Source: DASXTC01 sp036505635 (GTDB lineage Bacteria > Acidobacteriota > Polarisedimenticolia > JACPZX01 > DASXTC01). From it: a stretch of DNA of 64,000 bases. The notes beneath the pieces were generated by a model. The model saw nothing but the letters and a program-made list of their open reading frames with translations, made no database searches and was not told the origin of the DNA. This document shows, piece by piece, positions 24,421-33,717 of this stretch (positions within the stretch are counted from its first letter, which is position 1; each line of letters begins with the position of its first letter). The stretch covers positions 80,378 to 144,377 of the forward strand of contig DASXTC010000025.1 in the NCBI GenBank assembly GCA_036505635.1. Direction: 5' to 3'. The position numbers and the translations under genes were made by a program.

Positions 24421-25575
24421 TCAGCGGCTCCGGCGGCATTCCTCCAGGATCTTCACTGCTTCCGCGCCCGGCATCCGGGGCAAGGAGGCCACGAACAGGT
24501 TCTCCTCGACGTGCGAGGGCTGTTTCATGCCCACCAGCGCCGTGGCCAGGCCCGGCACGGAGCGCACGACCTGGAGGCCGCGCTGCGCGTTGGTGCGGGT
24601 CCCGGGCAGACGGGCGGCGAAGGCAGGCCCCAACGCCTGAATGATCCGTCCCTGCAGCAGCGAGCCGCTCGCCATCACCACCATGCCGGCGGCCCGCGCC
24701 GCATCCAGCAGGCTGACGAGGCGCCCGTCGGTCATCTGGGTCGGCTCGAGGCAGGCCTCCCCCATGACGAGGTTGACGGGCAACTGGATCGCGCGGAAGT
24801 GGTGGTCCGGCCCGGACACCTGCTCCGCCACCGTCAGCAGCTCCTTGAGCGAGAGGTGTCCCGGATTGTTGGGCGGGACCCTCAAGCCGTCCCAGGTCGC
24901 CATGCCGTAGATCCCGATGACCCCCGCGGCGACCTTTCCTTCGAGCATCTCGAACGCGGCCCTCGCGCGCATCAGGAACTCGGGGCGTTCCACCTCCTGG
25001 AGCTGCGTCTCCGGATTGTGGAGGTAGTAGATGTCGATCGTATCGAGCCCCAGGTTGGCGCGGCTCCATTCGATCTGCGACTCCAGGTACCGCGGCGTGA
25101 TGATGTGGCAGTTGGCCACCACCTCGTCGCGGGACGCGATCCCGGCCGAGAAGATCGCCTCGCCCATCCATCCGGCCGGGTCGCGCGGGTACTCGCCGTC
25201 GAAAGGAATGAACCCTCCCTTCGTGGCCACCACGATCTCCTCGCGTCCCACGCCCCCGGCGGTCAGCGCCCTGAGCGCTTCACCGATGTTGCGTTCGGAG
25301 CGCTGGAACCGGTAGTTGATCGCCGAATCGATTACGTTGCATCCCGAACGGACCGTCGCGATGACCGAGTCGCGGTACCCGGAGTCGTGCTCCGGCACCG
25401 GATCACCCAGATAGGTCCCGATACCCAGCGAGGAGAGCCACAGGTCCGCGCCCAGGGCGAGATGGTCGGTTGCGAGCTTCCCCGCGAAGCGTTGCCGGTA
25501 CCGCGCCGTCCCCTCGGTCGTGGCGCGACCCGCGATCCTTCCACCGGATCGCGGAGTGATGGTCGAGTCGGTCAT
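24421..25575 (-). CDS. Aldo/keto reductase
   Basis: 384 aa, NADPH-dependent oxidoreductase fold. Full catalytic tetrad: D83 and Y88 in DSAINYR, K119 in ATKGGF, H186 in YYLHNPE. The C-terminal QRGLQVVRSVPGLATALVGMK is the cofactor-binding region. About 60 residues longer than the common 320, with an insertion at 120-160. Substrate unknown. ATG 25573-25575 has GGAGG upstream; the DUF362 gene lies 25 nt upstream of it on the same strand. Confidence 0.88.
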   Translation of the reverse strand: MTDSTITPRSGGRIAGRATTEGTARYRQRFAGKLATDHLALGADLWLSSLGIGTYLGDPVPEHDSGYRDSVIATVRSGCNVIDSAINYRFQRSERNIGEALRALTAGGVGREEIVVATKGGFIPFDGEYPRDPAGWMGEAIFSAGIASRDEVVANCHIITPRYLESQIEWSRANLGLDTIDIYYLHNPETQLQEVERPEFLMRARAAFEMLEGKVAAGVIGIYGMATWDGLRVPPNNPGHLSLKELLTVAEQVSGPDHHFRAIQLPVNLVMGEACLEPTQMTDGRLVSLLDAARAAGMVVMASGSLLQGRIIQALGPAFAARLPGTRTNAQRGLQVVRSVPGLATALVGMKQPSHVEENLFVASLPRMPGAEAVKILEECRRSR

Positions 25576-25600
25576 GTCCCGTACCTCCAGTTGCGGCGTG

Positions 25601-27076
25601 TCATGTGTCGAGCTCGATGGCGCCGGCCCAGCCCGCCGGGGGCGTGAAGCTGAGAGTCTGAGCGCGGAGCAGGTCGAACGGATGCCGCCAGCGCCCCGCG
25701 TTGGTCAGGACCTCGATGTGATCGCGCGATGGGAGGTCCGGATGGAAACCACCGCCAATCGCGTTTCTCAGGAGCGGAATCTTGCCCTCGTCGAACCCCA
25801 TCACGCGGGCGCAGACGATGTCCACCGCCGCGGGGTTCTCGCCGGCTATGATCAGCCCGGCGCCCTTGGGCGTGGGCCTCATCGGCCCCTCCCCCTCGCC
25901 GGCGATGACGGCGTCCACCAGGGCGAGGTAGCGCCGCTGGGGCTCCTCCCGCAGGAGGCCGGTGGCGTCGGCGTGAAAAAGGACCCGGTGCAGGTCGTGC
26001 ACCATCCGCCAGACGGTGTCGTTGCCGTGCCAGGAGCCTTCCCAGTACGGGTCGGGAAAGGGCATCAGCCGGCCCGTCGCCCTGACGCCCCTCTCGACGA
26101 GATGAAGCGCCCTGCGCGCCATGGCCCCGCGCCGCCCCTCGATGCCGTCGCGCAGCCGTGAGATGATCTCCTTGCGCAGACTGGGGCGCAGGTACTCGTC
26201 GCCGCCGCTCGAGACGGGCCCCATGGTGTGATGAGGCAGCCAGTCCTTCGAGCCGTTGATCCCCACGAGATTCTTCATGGCCGCCGTGACCCCAGCCTTC
26301 CGGTGGGTCTTGAGCTTCGGGATGTTGATGACGACGTCGGCGCGCAGGATCGCCGCGGGAAAGAGGTAGGCGTGATTGACGGCGTTGTGCGCCTGCCGCA
26401 TCGCCCGCGGATCGTACTGCGTGACCCGGAAGCGGCGCGTCCGCGACTCCTCGAGGCCGGCGAATCGGCTGCCTCCCTTCAGGTCGACGACCCGGTAGCC
26501 CCCCGGGTCCCCGTCATTCGGAAGGCGCGTCATGATTATCCCTCCCCTTTTCTCCGACCGGGTGCGCCGGAAATCCACGAGACGGATCTCCACGCCCGCG
26601 TACCTTCTGGCGTCCTCGACAACGCGGGCGAGGCCGGATCCCTCCACGGCCGTCGGAAAGTCGGCGTATTGCAGCGGCGAGTCCCCGATCGTGATGTCTC
26701 CCCTTCCTTTGAGCGCGAGGATGACGTAATCGAGCACGGCGCGCACGACCGAGCCGTGGGTGATGAGCGCGTCGAGTCGCAGCCCGTCGCCGTGGAAGTG
26801 GCGCACCAGGTTCGGTTTGATCACGACTCGGTCGCCCGGGCGCACGAGGGCGCTCAGCGGGTTCCAGTGCGGGGTGCCATACCACTCGGTGTCGAAGCCG
26901 AGGAGCCGAAGCGCCTCGCGCACCCCGGCGTAGACCCGGTTGGCGGGGTCCAGGTGCCAGACCTCAGTGTGCAGCTCCGGATAATGTTCGGGCGGGTCGA
27001 AGGGCGGCTCCCGCGGGTAGGAGGGCTCCCCCGTCTCGGCGACGGCGACCGCGATGGGATGGGGGAAGGAGATCAC
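25601..27076 (-). CDS. DUF362 domain-containing protein
   Basis: 491 aa, GTG start. The DUF362 core is recognised from VIKPNLVRH, ITHGSVVRAVLDYV, ITIGDSPLQYADF, NIPKLKTHRKAGVTAAMKNL and GINGSKDWLPHH. Members are often found near iron-sulfur or glycan genes; biochemical role unestablished. Unlike many relatives there is no C-terminal 4Fe-4S ferredoxin motif and no Tat signal. Followed by the aldo-keto reductase after 25 nt, so the two may act together. Confidence 0.82.
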   Translation of the reverse strand: MISFPHPIAVAVAETGEPSYPREPPFDPPEHYPELHTEVWHLDPANRVYAGVREALRLLGFDTEWYGTPHWNPLSALVRPGDRVVIKPNLVRHFHGDGLRLDALITHGSVVRAVLDYVILALKGRGDITIGDSPLQYADFPTAVEGSGLARVVEDARRYAGVEIRLVDFRRTRSEKRGGIIMTRLPNDGDPGGYRVVDLKGGSRFAGLEESRTRRFRVTQYDPRAMRQAHNAVNHAYLFPAAILRADVVINIPKLKTHRKAGVTAAMKNLVGINGSKDWLPHHTMGPVSSGGDEYLRPSLRKEIISRLRDGIEGRRGAMARRALHLVERGVRATGRLMPFPDPYWEGSWHGNDTVWRMVHDLHRVLFHADATGLLREEPQRRYLALVDAVIAGEGEGPMRPTPKGAGLIIAGENPAAVDIVCARVMGFDEGKIPLLRNAIGGGFHPDLPSRDHIEVLTNAGRWRHPFDLLRAQTLSFTPPAGWAGAIELDT

Positions 27077-27154
27077 AGGCGGGACGTTCCTCCGGTGCGC
27101 GAATCTAGCCGCCGCGTGGCGCCGTTGTCAACGCGGGCCGCCGGCATGGGGCCT

Positions 27155-28324
27155 TCACCGGCGCAGCTCCTCGATGACGATCGCCGCCGCCGCCGCGAAG
27201 GCTCCACCGCCTCCGAGCTCCTCCTTCACGCCCTTCAGGTCCCGCCGCGTGCGCTCGCGCAACACCCTGTCGGTCAGGAATCGCTCGATCTCGGCCGCGA
27301 TATTCTCCGGCGTGCAGTCCGACTGGATCAGCTCGGGGACGATCATGCGCCCCGCCACGAGGTTCACCATCCCGAACCACTTCAGGTGCGTCATCCGGCG
27401 GGCGAGCTGGTAGGTCAGCGGGTTCAGGCGGTAGACGATCACCATCGGCACGCCCAGCAGCCCGGTCTCGACCGTCGCCGTGCCCGAGGAGACGATTGCG
27501 GCCTCGCAGAGGTTCACCGCCTCGTTGAAATCCCCGTCGGTCAGCGCCACGCCCGGCAGGTCGACCATCGAGCTCACCGCGCTGCGCGTCAGCGTCGAGG
27601 CGACCGGGATCAGATACTGCAAGTCGGGGAATCGTTCCGACAGCAGCCGCGCCGCGCCGAGGACGGGCGGCAGATTCCGGCGTACCTCCTTCATCCGGCT
27701 TCCGGGCAGCAGCCCGATGATACGTCTGGCGGGATCGAGACCGACTCGCCGGGCCGCCTCCTCGCGGGACAGCCTCGGCCCATCCGTTTTGAGGATCTCC
27801 ACCAGCGGATGGCCCACGAAGGTGGCCTCCACGCCCCGTTCCCGGTAGAAAGCCTCCTCGAACGGGAAGATTACGAGCATCCGTCGCACGGTCTCGGCGA
27901 TCGTCTTCACGCGGCCGGGCTTCCAGGCCCACACCTGCGGGCTGACGAAATAGACGACGGGCACACCCGCTTCCTTCGCCTTGCGCGCCAGGCGCAGGTT
28001 GAATCCCGGGTAGTCGATCAGGACGACCAGGTCGGGCTTTGCCGCCAGCTCCCGCAGGCACATTCTGAAGGCGCCTCGGATCACGGGGAGGCTCGTGAGG
28101 ACCTCGACGAACCCCAGAACGGCGATCTTCTCTGCATCCAGCAGGGATTCGAGGCCCGCATCCCGCATGTACCGGCCGCCGATCCCCGTGAAGGCGACGC
28201 CGGGGGCCGATCGCCTCACGGCCTGCATCAGCCCCGCGCCGTAACGGTCGCCGGAAGCCTCCCCCGCGACGATCAGGACGCGCCGGCGCAGCGGCGCCGG
28301 CGCCGGTCCCGCGGCTTCAGACAT
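27155..28324 (-). CDS. lpxB: Lipid-A-disaccharide synthase
   Basis: 389 aa, GT19 family. Condenses UDP-diacylglucosamine with lipid X in lipid A synthesis. VAGEASGDRYGAGLMQAVR opener, GIGGRYMRDAG, VLIDYPGFNLRLARKAK, YFVSPQVWAWKPGRVK, VGHPLVE, LLPGSRMKEV and SSGTATVETGLLGVPMVIVYR are all diagnostic. Overlaps the upstream acyltransferase gene by 8 nt. Evidence that the host has lipid A. Confidence 0.96.
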   Translation of the reverse strand: MSEAAGPAPAPLRRRVLIVAGEASGDRYGAGLMQAVRRSAPGVAFTGIGGRYMRDAGLESLLDAEKIAVLGFVEVLTSLPVIRGAFRMCLRELAAKPDLVVLIDYPGFNLRLARKAKEAGVPVVYFVSPQVWAWKPGRVKTIAETVRRMLVIFPFEEAFYRERGVEATFVGHPLVEILKTDGPRLSREEAARRVGLDPARRIIGLLPGSRMKEVRRNLPPVLGAARLLSERFPDLQYLIPVASTLTRSAVSSMVDLPGVALTDGDFNEAVNLCEAAIVSSGTATVETGLLGVPMVIVYRLNPLTYQLARRMTHLKWFGMVNLVAGRMIVPELIQSDCTPENIAAEIERFLTDRVLRERTRRDLKGVKEELGGGGAFAAAAAIVIEELRR

Positions 28325-29003
28325 GCCCCGACTCCACCGCCCGCGCCGAGGCGTCCGCCCCGGTGGCGAGAGCCTGGGCCCTCGACGTCAGCTCGTTGAG
28401 GGCGCGCTCCACCTCGAGACGAAGCGCCTCCATCTGGGCCTCGTCGGCCCGCGCGGGCACCTCGATCGGCTCGCCGTAGACGAACACGCCCTTCGAGAAG
28501 GGTCTCGGCACGATGAAACCGTCCCACGAGCCGAGCACCTTCCCGCGCGACGCCGCGAAGGCCACCGGGACGATCGGCGCGCCCGACATCCGCGCCGCCT
28601 GCACCACTCCCATCTGCGCGCGGTGCCTCGGCCCTCGCGGCCCGTCGGGCGTGAAACCCACGTCGCTCCCTTCTCGCAGCGATCGCACGGCCGCCCGCAG
28701 CGCCATGGCGCCGCCGCTGGTCGTCGAGCCCCGCAGAGACTCGTGACCGAAGAGCCTCATGGTCCGCGCGATCATCTCCCCGTCGTGATGGGCGCTGATC
28801 ATGATGGCGATGCGCTTCCCCAGGTAGGAGTAGGGCATGAGGAACAGGTGCCCGTGCCAGAATGTGTGGATGTAGGGCCGGGCCGCGGCCCGCAGGTCGT
28901 CGACGACGCGGCGTCCCACCCGGTCGAGCCTCATCGTGAGCCTCGTCAGGCGGATCAGGAGGGAGGCCAGAAACGGCACGAGCAGGAGGCCCAGCCTTCT
29001 CAT
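28317..29003 (-). CDS. DUF374/lysophospholipid acyltransferase-like protein
   Basis: 228 aa from ATG 29001-29003 (GGAG 7 nt upstream); the open frame further upstream is not protein-like. N-terminal membrane anchor MRRLGLLLVPFLASLLIRL, then YIHTFWHGHLFLMPY, SAHHDGEMIARTMRLFG (DUF374 signature), STTSGGAMALRAAVRSL, FTPDGPRGPRHRAQMGVVQAA. Likely an inner-membrane acyltransferase acting on lipid A or a phospholipid, consistent with lying directly upstream of lpxB. Confidence 0.87.
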   Translation of the reverse strand: MRRLGLLLVPFLASLLIRLTRLTMRLDRVGRRVVDDLRAAARPYIHTFWHGHLFLMPYSYLGKRIAIMISAHHDGEMIARTMRLFGHESLRGSTTSGGAMALRAAVRSLREGSDVGFTPDGPRGPRHRAQMGVVQAARMSGAPIVPVAFAASRGKVLGSWDGFIVPRPFSKGVFVYGEPIEVPARADEAQMEALRLEVERALNELTSRAQALATGADASARAVESGHV

Positions 29004-29094
29004 CGGTCGACTCCACCCATCCCTGGCATTATACTTTCCGCCCGGTCGCGGCCCGGCCTTCGCCGGGAAGGCTGAGGATGAGGCGGGCGCATCG

Positions 29095-30072
29095 ATGCCT
29101 GAGCGGGTGCTGATCACCGGCGGGGCCGGGTTCATAGGAAGCCACCTCAGCGATCACTTCATCGCTCAGGGGTTCGAAGTCATCTGCGTCGACAACCTCC
29201 TGACGGGCAGCCCCGACAACATCGCTCACCTGATGGGGCACGGCCGGTTCAGCTACATCAATCTCGATGTCACGACCTACCTGTACGTGCCGGGCCGGGT
29301 CGACCACATCCTCCATTTCGCCAGCCCGGCCAGCCCGCTCGACTACCTCGACCTTCCGATACAGACCCTGAAGGTCGGTTCGCTGGGCACCCACAAGGCG
29401 CTCGGCCTGGCCAGGGAGAAGGGAGCGCGGTTCCTGCTGGCTTCCACCTCCGAGGTGTACGGAGACCCGTTGATCCACCCGCAGCCGGAGAGCTACTGGG
29501 GCAACGTGAACCCCATCGGCCCGCGCGGCGTCTACGATGAAGCCAAGCGGTTCGCCGAGGCGATGACGATGGCCTATCACCGGTACCACGGCCTCGACAC
29601 CAAGATCGTCCGGATCTTCAATACCTACGGCCCTCGCATGAGGATCAAGGATGGCCGCGCCATCCCGACCTTCATGGCGCAGGCGCTCCTTGGAGAAGAT
29701 CTGACGCTGTTCGGGGATGGCTCGCAGACGCGCTCATTCTGCTACGTCTCCGATCTCGTGGAGGGGATCACCCGGCTCCTGATGAGCGACACCCACGAGC
29801 CGGTGAACCTCGGCAACCCCCACGAGATGACGCTCCTCGACCTGGCTCGCGAGATCCTGAAGATCTCCGGCAGCGCGAGCCGGATCGTGAACCGCCCCCT
29901 GCCGGTGGACGACCCGAAGGTCCGCCAGCCCGATATAACGCGGGCGCGCGCGCTGCTCGGGTGGGAGCCGAAGGTCGCCCTGGAGCCGGGGCTGCAGGCG
30001 ACGCTTCAGGACTTCAGGACGAGGCTGGCGGCCGGGCCCCGGCCCACGCAACCGGCGGCGCCGACCGCCTGA
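29095..30072 (+). CDS. UDP-glucuronate decarboxylase (UDP-xylose synthase)
   Basis: 325 aa SDR enzyme. Converts UDP-glucuronate, made by the UDP-glucose dehydrogenase at 53819-55135, to UDP-xylose. NAD loop GGAGFIGSH (9-17), HFASPASPLDY, STSEVYGDPLIHPQ with E120, Y147-x3-K151 in VYDEAKR; E120 and the SPASP block separate UXS from plain epimerases. ATG 29095. Divergent from the acyltransferase gene and convergent with the small gene at 30104. Confidence 0.92.
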   Translation: MPERVLITGGAGFIGSHLSDHFIAQGFEVICVDNLLTGSPDNIAHLMGHGRFSYINLDVTTYLYVPGRVDHILHFASPASPLDYLDLPIQTLKVGSLGTHKALGLAREKGARFLLASTSEVYGDPLIHPQPESYWGNVNPIGPRGVYDEAKRFAEAMTMAYHRYHGLDTKIVRIFNTYGPRMRIKDGRAIPTFMAQALLGEDLTLFGDGSQTRSFCYVSDLVEGITRLLMSDTHEPVNLGNPHEMTLLDLAREILKISGSASRIVNRPLPVDDPKVRQPDITRARALLGWEPKVALEPGLQATLQDFRTRLAAGPRPTQPAAPTA

Positions 30073-30085
30073 GGTTCTCGTCCGC

Positions 30086-30122
30086 CCGCGTCTGCTCCGG
30101 TAGTCAGCATCCGGAGACGCGG
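30086..30122. terminator. Hairpin between convergent genes
   Basis: CCGCGTCT and CCGG in the 5' arm pair with CCGG-AGACGCGG in the 3' arm, with a GCT bulge and the 10-nt loop at 30101-30110. It sits between the UDP-xylose synthase stop and includes the end of the small minus-strand gene. No U-tract follows on either strand, so transcription termination is inferred only from position. Confidence 0.35.
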
Positions 30123-30487
30123 CGCCCCCAGATCCGGCCCGAGTGGCCGTCCGCTCCGCGGAAGAGGCCTCGAAAGTGGGAGCGGTCCTCCCCCAGGACG
30201 AGGCGCACGCGGTACCCCTCGCGACTCCGGAAGGCGAGCACGCGTCCCATCTCTGCCAGGGTCACGTCGCGCTCTCCCCAGGGATCCGCCGGGCAGAGGG
30301 TGATGTCCCACGAACCGGAATCGTCGTGCGCGATGACGATGCGATCGTGCCCTTCACGGCAGTAGGTCGTGAGGTCGTGACCCGGCTTGCGGTCCTCATG
30401 GCACGCGTCGTAGGTCCAGACCCCGTCCCAGGAGGAGGGTCCGGTCGCGCGCAGCAGCAGGAAGGCGACCAGGAGCAACGAGCTCAT
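30104..30487 (-). CDS. Small predicted exported protein downstream of wzc
   Basis: 127 aa. The ATG (30485-30487) follows the wzc TGA directly, so it is probably translated by coupling. A short hydrophobic N-terminus (MSSLLLVAFLLLRATG) looks like a signal sequence, then WDGVWTYDACHEDRKPGHDL and a beta-rich domain with four cysteines (in ACH, YCR, LCP and the final SGC) that could form two disulfides. Not recognised. Placement suggests a periplasmic accessory of polysaccharide export. Confidence 0.65.
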   Translation of the reverse strand: MSSLLLVAFLLLRATGPSSWDGVWTYDACHEDRKPGHDLTTYCREGHDRIVIAHDDSGSWDITLCPADPWGERDVTLAEMGRVLAFRSREGYRVRLVLGEDRSHFRGLFRGADGHSGRIWGRRVSGC

Positions 30488-32596
30488 TCAGAGTGCGGCG
30501 GTGCGCCGGCGGGACTTGGGCTCGCCGGCCGAGTTGCCGGCGGCGCGAGGATCATAGGACGGGTAGTAGAGATCGCGATTCTCGGCGCGGCTCAGGTCGA
30601 CGTCATTGAGAACGGCGCCGGCGATGTTGGGGTTGGCCGTTCGAATCGCCTCGAGGGCGCGTCTGAGCACGTCCCGGCCGGTCCGGCCCTGACGGGTGAC
30701 GAGGACCACCATGTCGGAGCGGGCCGCCAGGAGCACCGTGTCGGTGAGGCCTCCCGCCGGTGGTGAGTCGAGGATCACCCAATCGTGGCTCTCCTTGAGC
30801 TCCTTCACGAGGGAGGCGAATCTGAGGGAGGTCAGCATCTCCGCCGGGCTGGGTGGCTGGGGCCCGCTGGTGATCACGGAGGGCTCCCCGGGACCGCCGC
30901 CGCGGATGAAGCCTCGCGACGAGCCGGGCACATCCTGACCGGCCAGGTAGTTGGTGAGACCCGGCGAAGGGTCGAGCCCCATGAGACGGTGCACGCTCGG
31001 GCGCCTGAGGTCGGCGTCCACGAGGCAGACCTTCTCGCCGCCGCGGGCGAGCGCCCGCGCCAGCATCACGGCGGACAGCGTCTTGCCCTCCTCCGGGCCC
31101 GCACTCGTGATCAGCACGACCCGACGCTCGCGGTTGAGGCTCGAGAACTGCAACCCGGTCCTCAGCGAGCTGAAGGCCTCTCCCATCACCCTCTCCGCGC
31201 CCAGGTCCCCCTCACGGCGGCGCGGCACCACGGCGAGCGTCGCGAGACCGAACTCGCGGCTGATCTGTTCGGCGCCGCGCACCGTGTCGTCGAGGTACTC
31301 GAGGAAGAAGACGAGCCCGATGCCGAGGCCGAACCCCATCAGCATCGAGACGGCGAGGTTGATGAGCCGGCGCGGCCTGACCGGGTTGGAAGGCACGATG
31401 GCGCGGTCCAGCAGGGCGAGGTTGTTTCGCAGCAGGCCCGAGTTCAGGTCGATCTCCTTGGCACGCTGCGCCACCAGATCGTAGATCCGCTTGGCCTCCT
31501 CCGACTCGGTCTGGAGGATGTTGTAGGTGGAGGATTTCTCGGAGACCGTGAGGGCCTCCTCCTTCGTCCGCTGGATCTCGGTCCCCAGGTCCTTCTCGCG
31601 CTCCTCCGCCAGCACGTATTCGGTGCGGATCGCGCTGATGATCCGGGTGGTCTCAGTCTGGATGCGCTGGGTCAGCTTGCCGAGGCTCGCCTCGTTCTCC
31701 CGGACCTTGAAGTGGCCGGGCTTGAACGTCACGAGGAGCTTTCGCTGCTCTGCCTCCAGCTCCCCCTTGTCCTTCGTGAGGCCCCGCAGGACGTCGTCCT
31801 TGGCCACCTGGGGGATCACGTAGTAGTCCCCGTTGGACCGGTCGATCTCCTCGATCTTGCGGAAGACCGCCTCCAGCTCGAGCCTCTTGAGCTTGGTCTC
31901 GGTGTAGTCCTTCTCGAGGGATGAGAGCCTCTCGTTGTACGACGCCCGCTGAGTCTCGGGGTTGAAGATCTGCTTTTCCCGCGCGTAGCGGAATTTCTCC
32001 TGCTCGCGGGCCACCAGCTTGTCGCGCAGCGGCTCCATCTGAGTGAGCAGCGACCCGATCGCGCCGGACGTCGCCTGCGCGGCCTGCTCCAGATTGCGGC
32101 TCACGTAGCTTTCGACCAGCTCGTTGACCCAGCGCGTGACCTCCCGCGGATCGGGGCCCTCCATGCTGACGGTCACGACCACCGTGTCCGGGATCGGCTC
32201 GACCTCGATGCGGCCCATGAAGCCCGCCACGGGGTCCTTGAGGCCGTTGAAGAACGCGTTGTCCTTGAGCCCGAGCTTGTTGAAGGCCCTCTCGGCCACG
32301 TCGCGGCTCTTGAGGACCTCGAGCTGGCTCTTGAAGTACCGATCCTCGGCCGACCAGCCGAACCCGGTCGTCCCGATCTGGGACACGTCGTCCACCTTGA
32401 CCACACGCTGCGCCCTCGGGCTGATCTCCACGGTGGCGCTGGCGCGGTAGACGGGAGTCTGGACGAAGGTGGCGATGACCCCCACGGTCACGACCACCAC
32501 GAAGACCGTGGCGACCGTGCGGCGCCCCGTCCAGATCGTGCGCCAGTAGTCGCGCAGGTGGGCCTGCTTTTCGCTGTCGGACTGGTCCCGGCTCAT
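30488..32596 (-). CDS. Wzc-type polysaccharide co-polymerase/tyrosine autokinase
   Basis: 702 aa. Controls chain length and export with the Wza-like protein. Wzz domain with membrane segments near 28-48 and about 430; a coiled-coil periplasmic region between. Cytoplasmic BY-kinase domain: Walker A GPEEGKT (500-506), A' VDADLRRP (near 526), Walker B VILDSPPA (near 608). The C-terminal tail has only three tyrosines (YYPSY), fewer than the usual cluster, so autophosphorylation may be limited. Reads 31 nt after wza. Confidence 0.9.
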   Translation of the reverse strand: MSRDQSDSEKQAHLRDYWRTIWTGRRTVATVFVVVVTVGVIATFVQTPVYRASATVEISPRAQRVVKVDDVSQIGTTGFGWSAEDRYFKSQLEVLKSRDVAERAFNKLGLKDNAFFNGLKDPVAGFMGRIEVEPIPDTVVVTVSMEGPDPREVTRWVNELVESYVSRNLEQAAQATSGAIGSLLTQMEPLRDKLVAREQEKFRYAREKQIFNPETQRASYNERLSSLEKDYTETKLKRLELEAVFRKIEEIDRSNGDYYVIPQVAKDDVLRGLTKDKGELEAEQRKLLVTFKPGHFKVRENEASLGKLTQRIQTETTRIISAIRTEYVLAEEREKDLGTEIQRTKEEALTVSEKSSTYNILQTESEEAKRIYDLVAQRAKEIDLNSGLLRNNLALLDRAIVPSNPVRPRRLINLAVSMLMGFGLGIGLVFFLEYLDDTVRGAEQISREFGLATLAVVPRRREGDLGAERVMGEAFSSLRTGLQFSSLNRERRVVLITSAGPEEGKTLSAVMLARALARGGEKVCLVDADLRRPSVHRLMGLDPSPGLTNYLAGQDVPGSSRGFIRGGGPGEPSVITSGPQPPSPAEMLTSLRFASLVKELKESHDWVILDSPPAGGLTDTVLLAARSDMVVLVTRQGRTGRDVLRRALEAIRTANPNIAGAVLNDVDLSRAENRDLYYPSYDPRAAGNSAGEPKSRRRTAAL

Positions 32597-32627
32597 CCTC
32601 GCCTCGCAGGGGGTAAGTATACGGCCA

Positions 32628-33620
32628 TCACGGCTTGGCCGCCCGCGGCGAACCGCCCGGCGGGGCCTCCTGGACGTTGACGATGTCGCCCGACCGGAGC
32701 CGCATGTTGAGCCTGGCTCCCTGATCGGAGAAGAGGTTCTTGATGTCGATGCGGAAGACCTCCCCGGCCGACGCGGGGTCGACCTCCTCCGGACGTCGCG
32801 TCACCAGGATCTCTCCCGCCGCGTTCTCCTTGAGACCGCCGGCCTCGGAGAGCGCGTCGATCAGGTTCGTGGCGCCGGTCATGTAATACCGGCCCGGATG
32901 CACCACCTCGCCCACGACGTTGATCCACTGGCTCAGGTATTCCCAGACCGACACGGTCACGTGGGGATCCTGGATGTAGTCCTTCGCGAGCCGCGAGGTG
33001 ATGTCCCCCGCCACGTCGTCCACCGTCTGCCCCTCGGCCCGCACGCTCCCGATGAGCGGGAAGCTGATCGTCCCCCGCGGCGAGACCTTCAGCGTCTTGT
33101 TGAGGTCCTCGTGGCCGAAGACATCGATCTGCAGGACGTCGTTCACGCCGATGCGGTACAGGTCGGCGGCATTGGACCGCCGTTCCGGCGGGATGATCAC
33201 GATGCGCAGCTCGTCGAGGGCCTGGGCCACCGAGACGAGCGAGTCGCCCACACCGCCGAAGAGGACCAGCAGCTCGGCTGCCGCACCCTCACCTTCGCGC
33301 GTGACGGTGATCGGCAGCAGGTAATCTCCCGCGTCGACCGTCTCCGGCAGGTCGGTCGTGGACCCTGGGAGCCGCACCAGGAGGTCGCGTTTCTCGGGGG
33401 GGCCCTTGCGAGCCAGCGTGTATTTCTGGAAGGGGGCCGAGGATCTCAGCGTGATGCGGAGCAGCCGCCCCTCAGGCTGCAGCTCGACCGCGCGCAGGCT
33501 CTCCGGATCCGATCTCGCCTCGGGCGCCGGGAACCCCTGCGCCGCGAGGAGGATCCAGAGTATCGCCGACGTGGCCGCGCCCGATGCCACGCGGCGGGCT
33601 GCCAGTCTGGATGACCCCAC
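32628..33620 (-). CDS. Polysaccharide export outer-membrane protein (Wza-like, SLBB)
   Basis: 330 aa, GTG start with GGAG 7 nt upstream. Signal peptide to about residue 36, then a 110-residue N-terminal domain (AMIN-like, ELQPEGRLLRITLRSS) rare in classical Wza, the poly_export domain (YRIGVNDVLQIDVFGHEDLNK, GTISFPLIGSVRAEGQT) and one SLBB domain (INVVGEVVHPGRYYMTGATNL). No lipobox cysteine. Forms the export channel with Wzc at 30488. Promoter 33655-33683 precedes it. Confidence 0.88.
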   Translation of the reverse strand: MGSSRLAARRVASGAATSAILWILLAAQGFPAPEARSDPESLRAVELQPEGRLLRITLRSSAPFQKYTLARKGPPEKRDLLVRLPGSTTDLPETVDAGDYLLPITVTREGEGAAAELLVLFGGVGDSLVSVAQALDELRIVIIPPERRSNAADLYRIGVNDVLQIDVFGHEDLNKTLKVSPRGTISFPLIGSVRAEGQTVDDVAGDITSRLAKDYIQDPHVTVSVWEYLSQWINVVGEVVHPGRYYMTGATNLIDALSEAGGLKENAAGEILVTRRPEEVDPASAGEVFRIDIKNLFSDQGARLNMRLRSGDIVNVQEAPPGGSPRAAKP

Positions 33621-33654
33621 CCCGATCTCCCCCCGCTGGTGTGTGAGTGCCCAA

Positions 33655-33683
33655 ATCGTAGTGCCGCAAAGGGTTCAAGTCAA
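33655..33683 (-). promoter_or_regulatory. Sigma70-like promoter for wza-wzc
   Basis: On the minus strand TTGACT (33678-33683), 17-nt spacer, TACGAT (33655-33660). The transcript would start near 33648, about 28 nt before the GTG of the Wza-like gene. It lies in the short gap after the nucleotidyltransferase gene, separating export genes from the upstream run. Confidence 0.65.
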
Positions 33684-33717
33684 ACCCGAGTCGCCTCGCG
33701 CCGCCTCCCGTGGATCT

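Noticed and set aside
26228..28399. 723-codon plus-strand open frame
   Set aside because: Antisense of the DUF362 and lpxB genes; composition is not protein-like.
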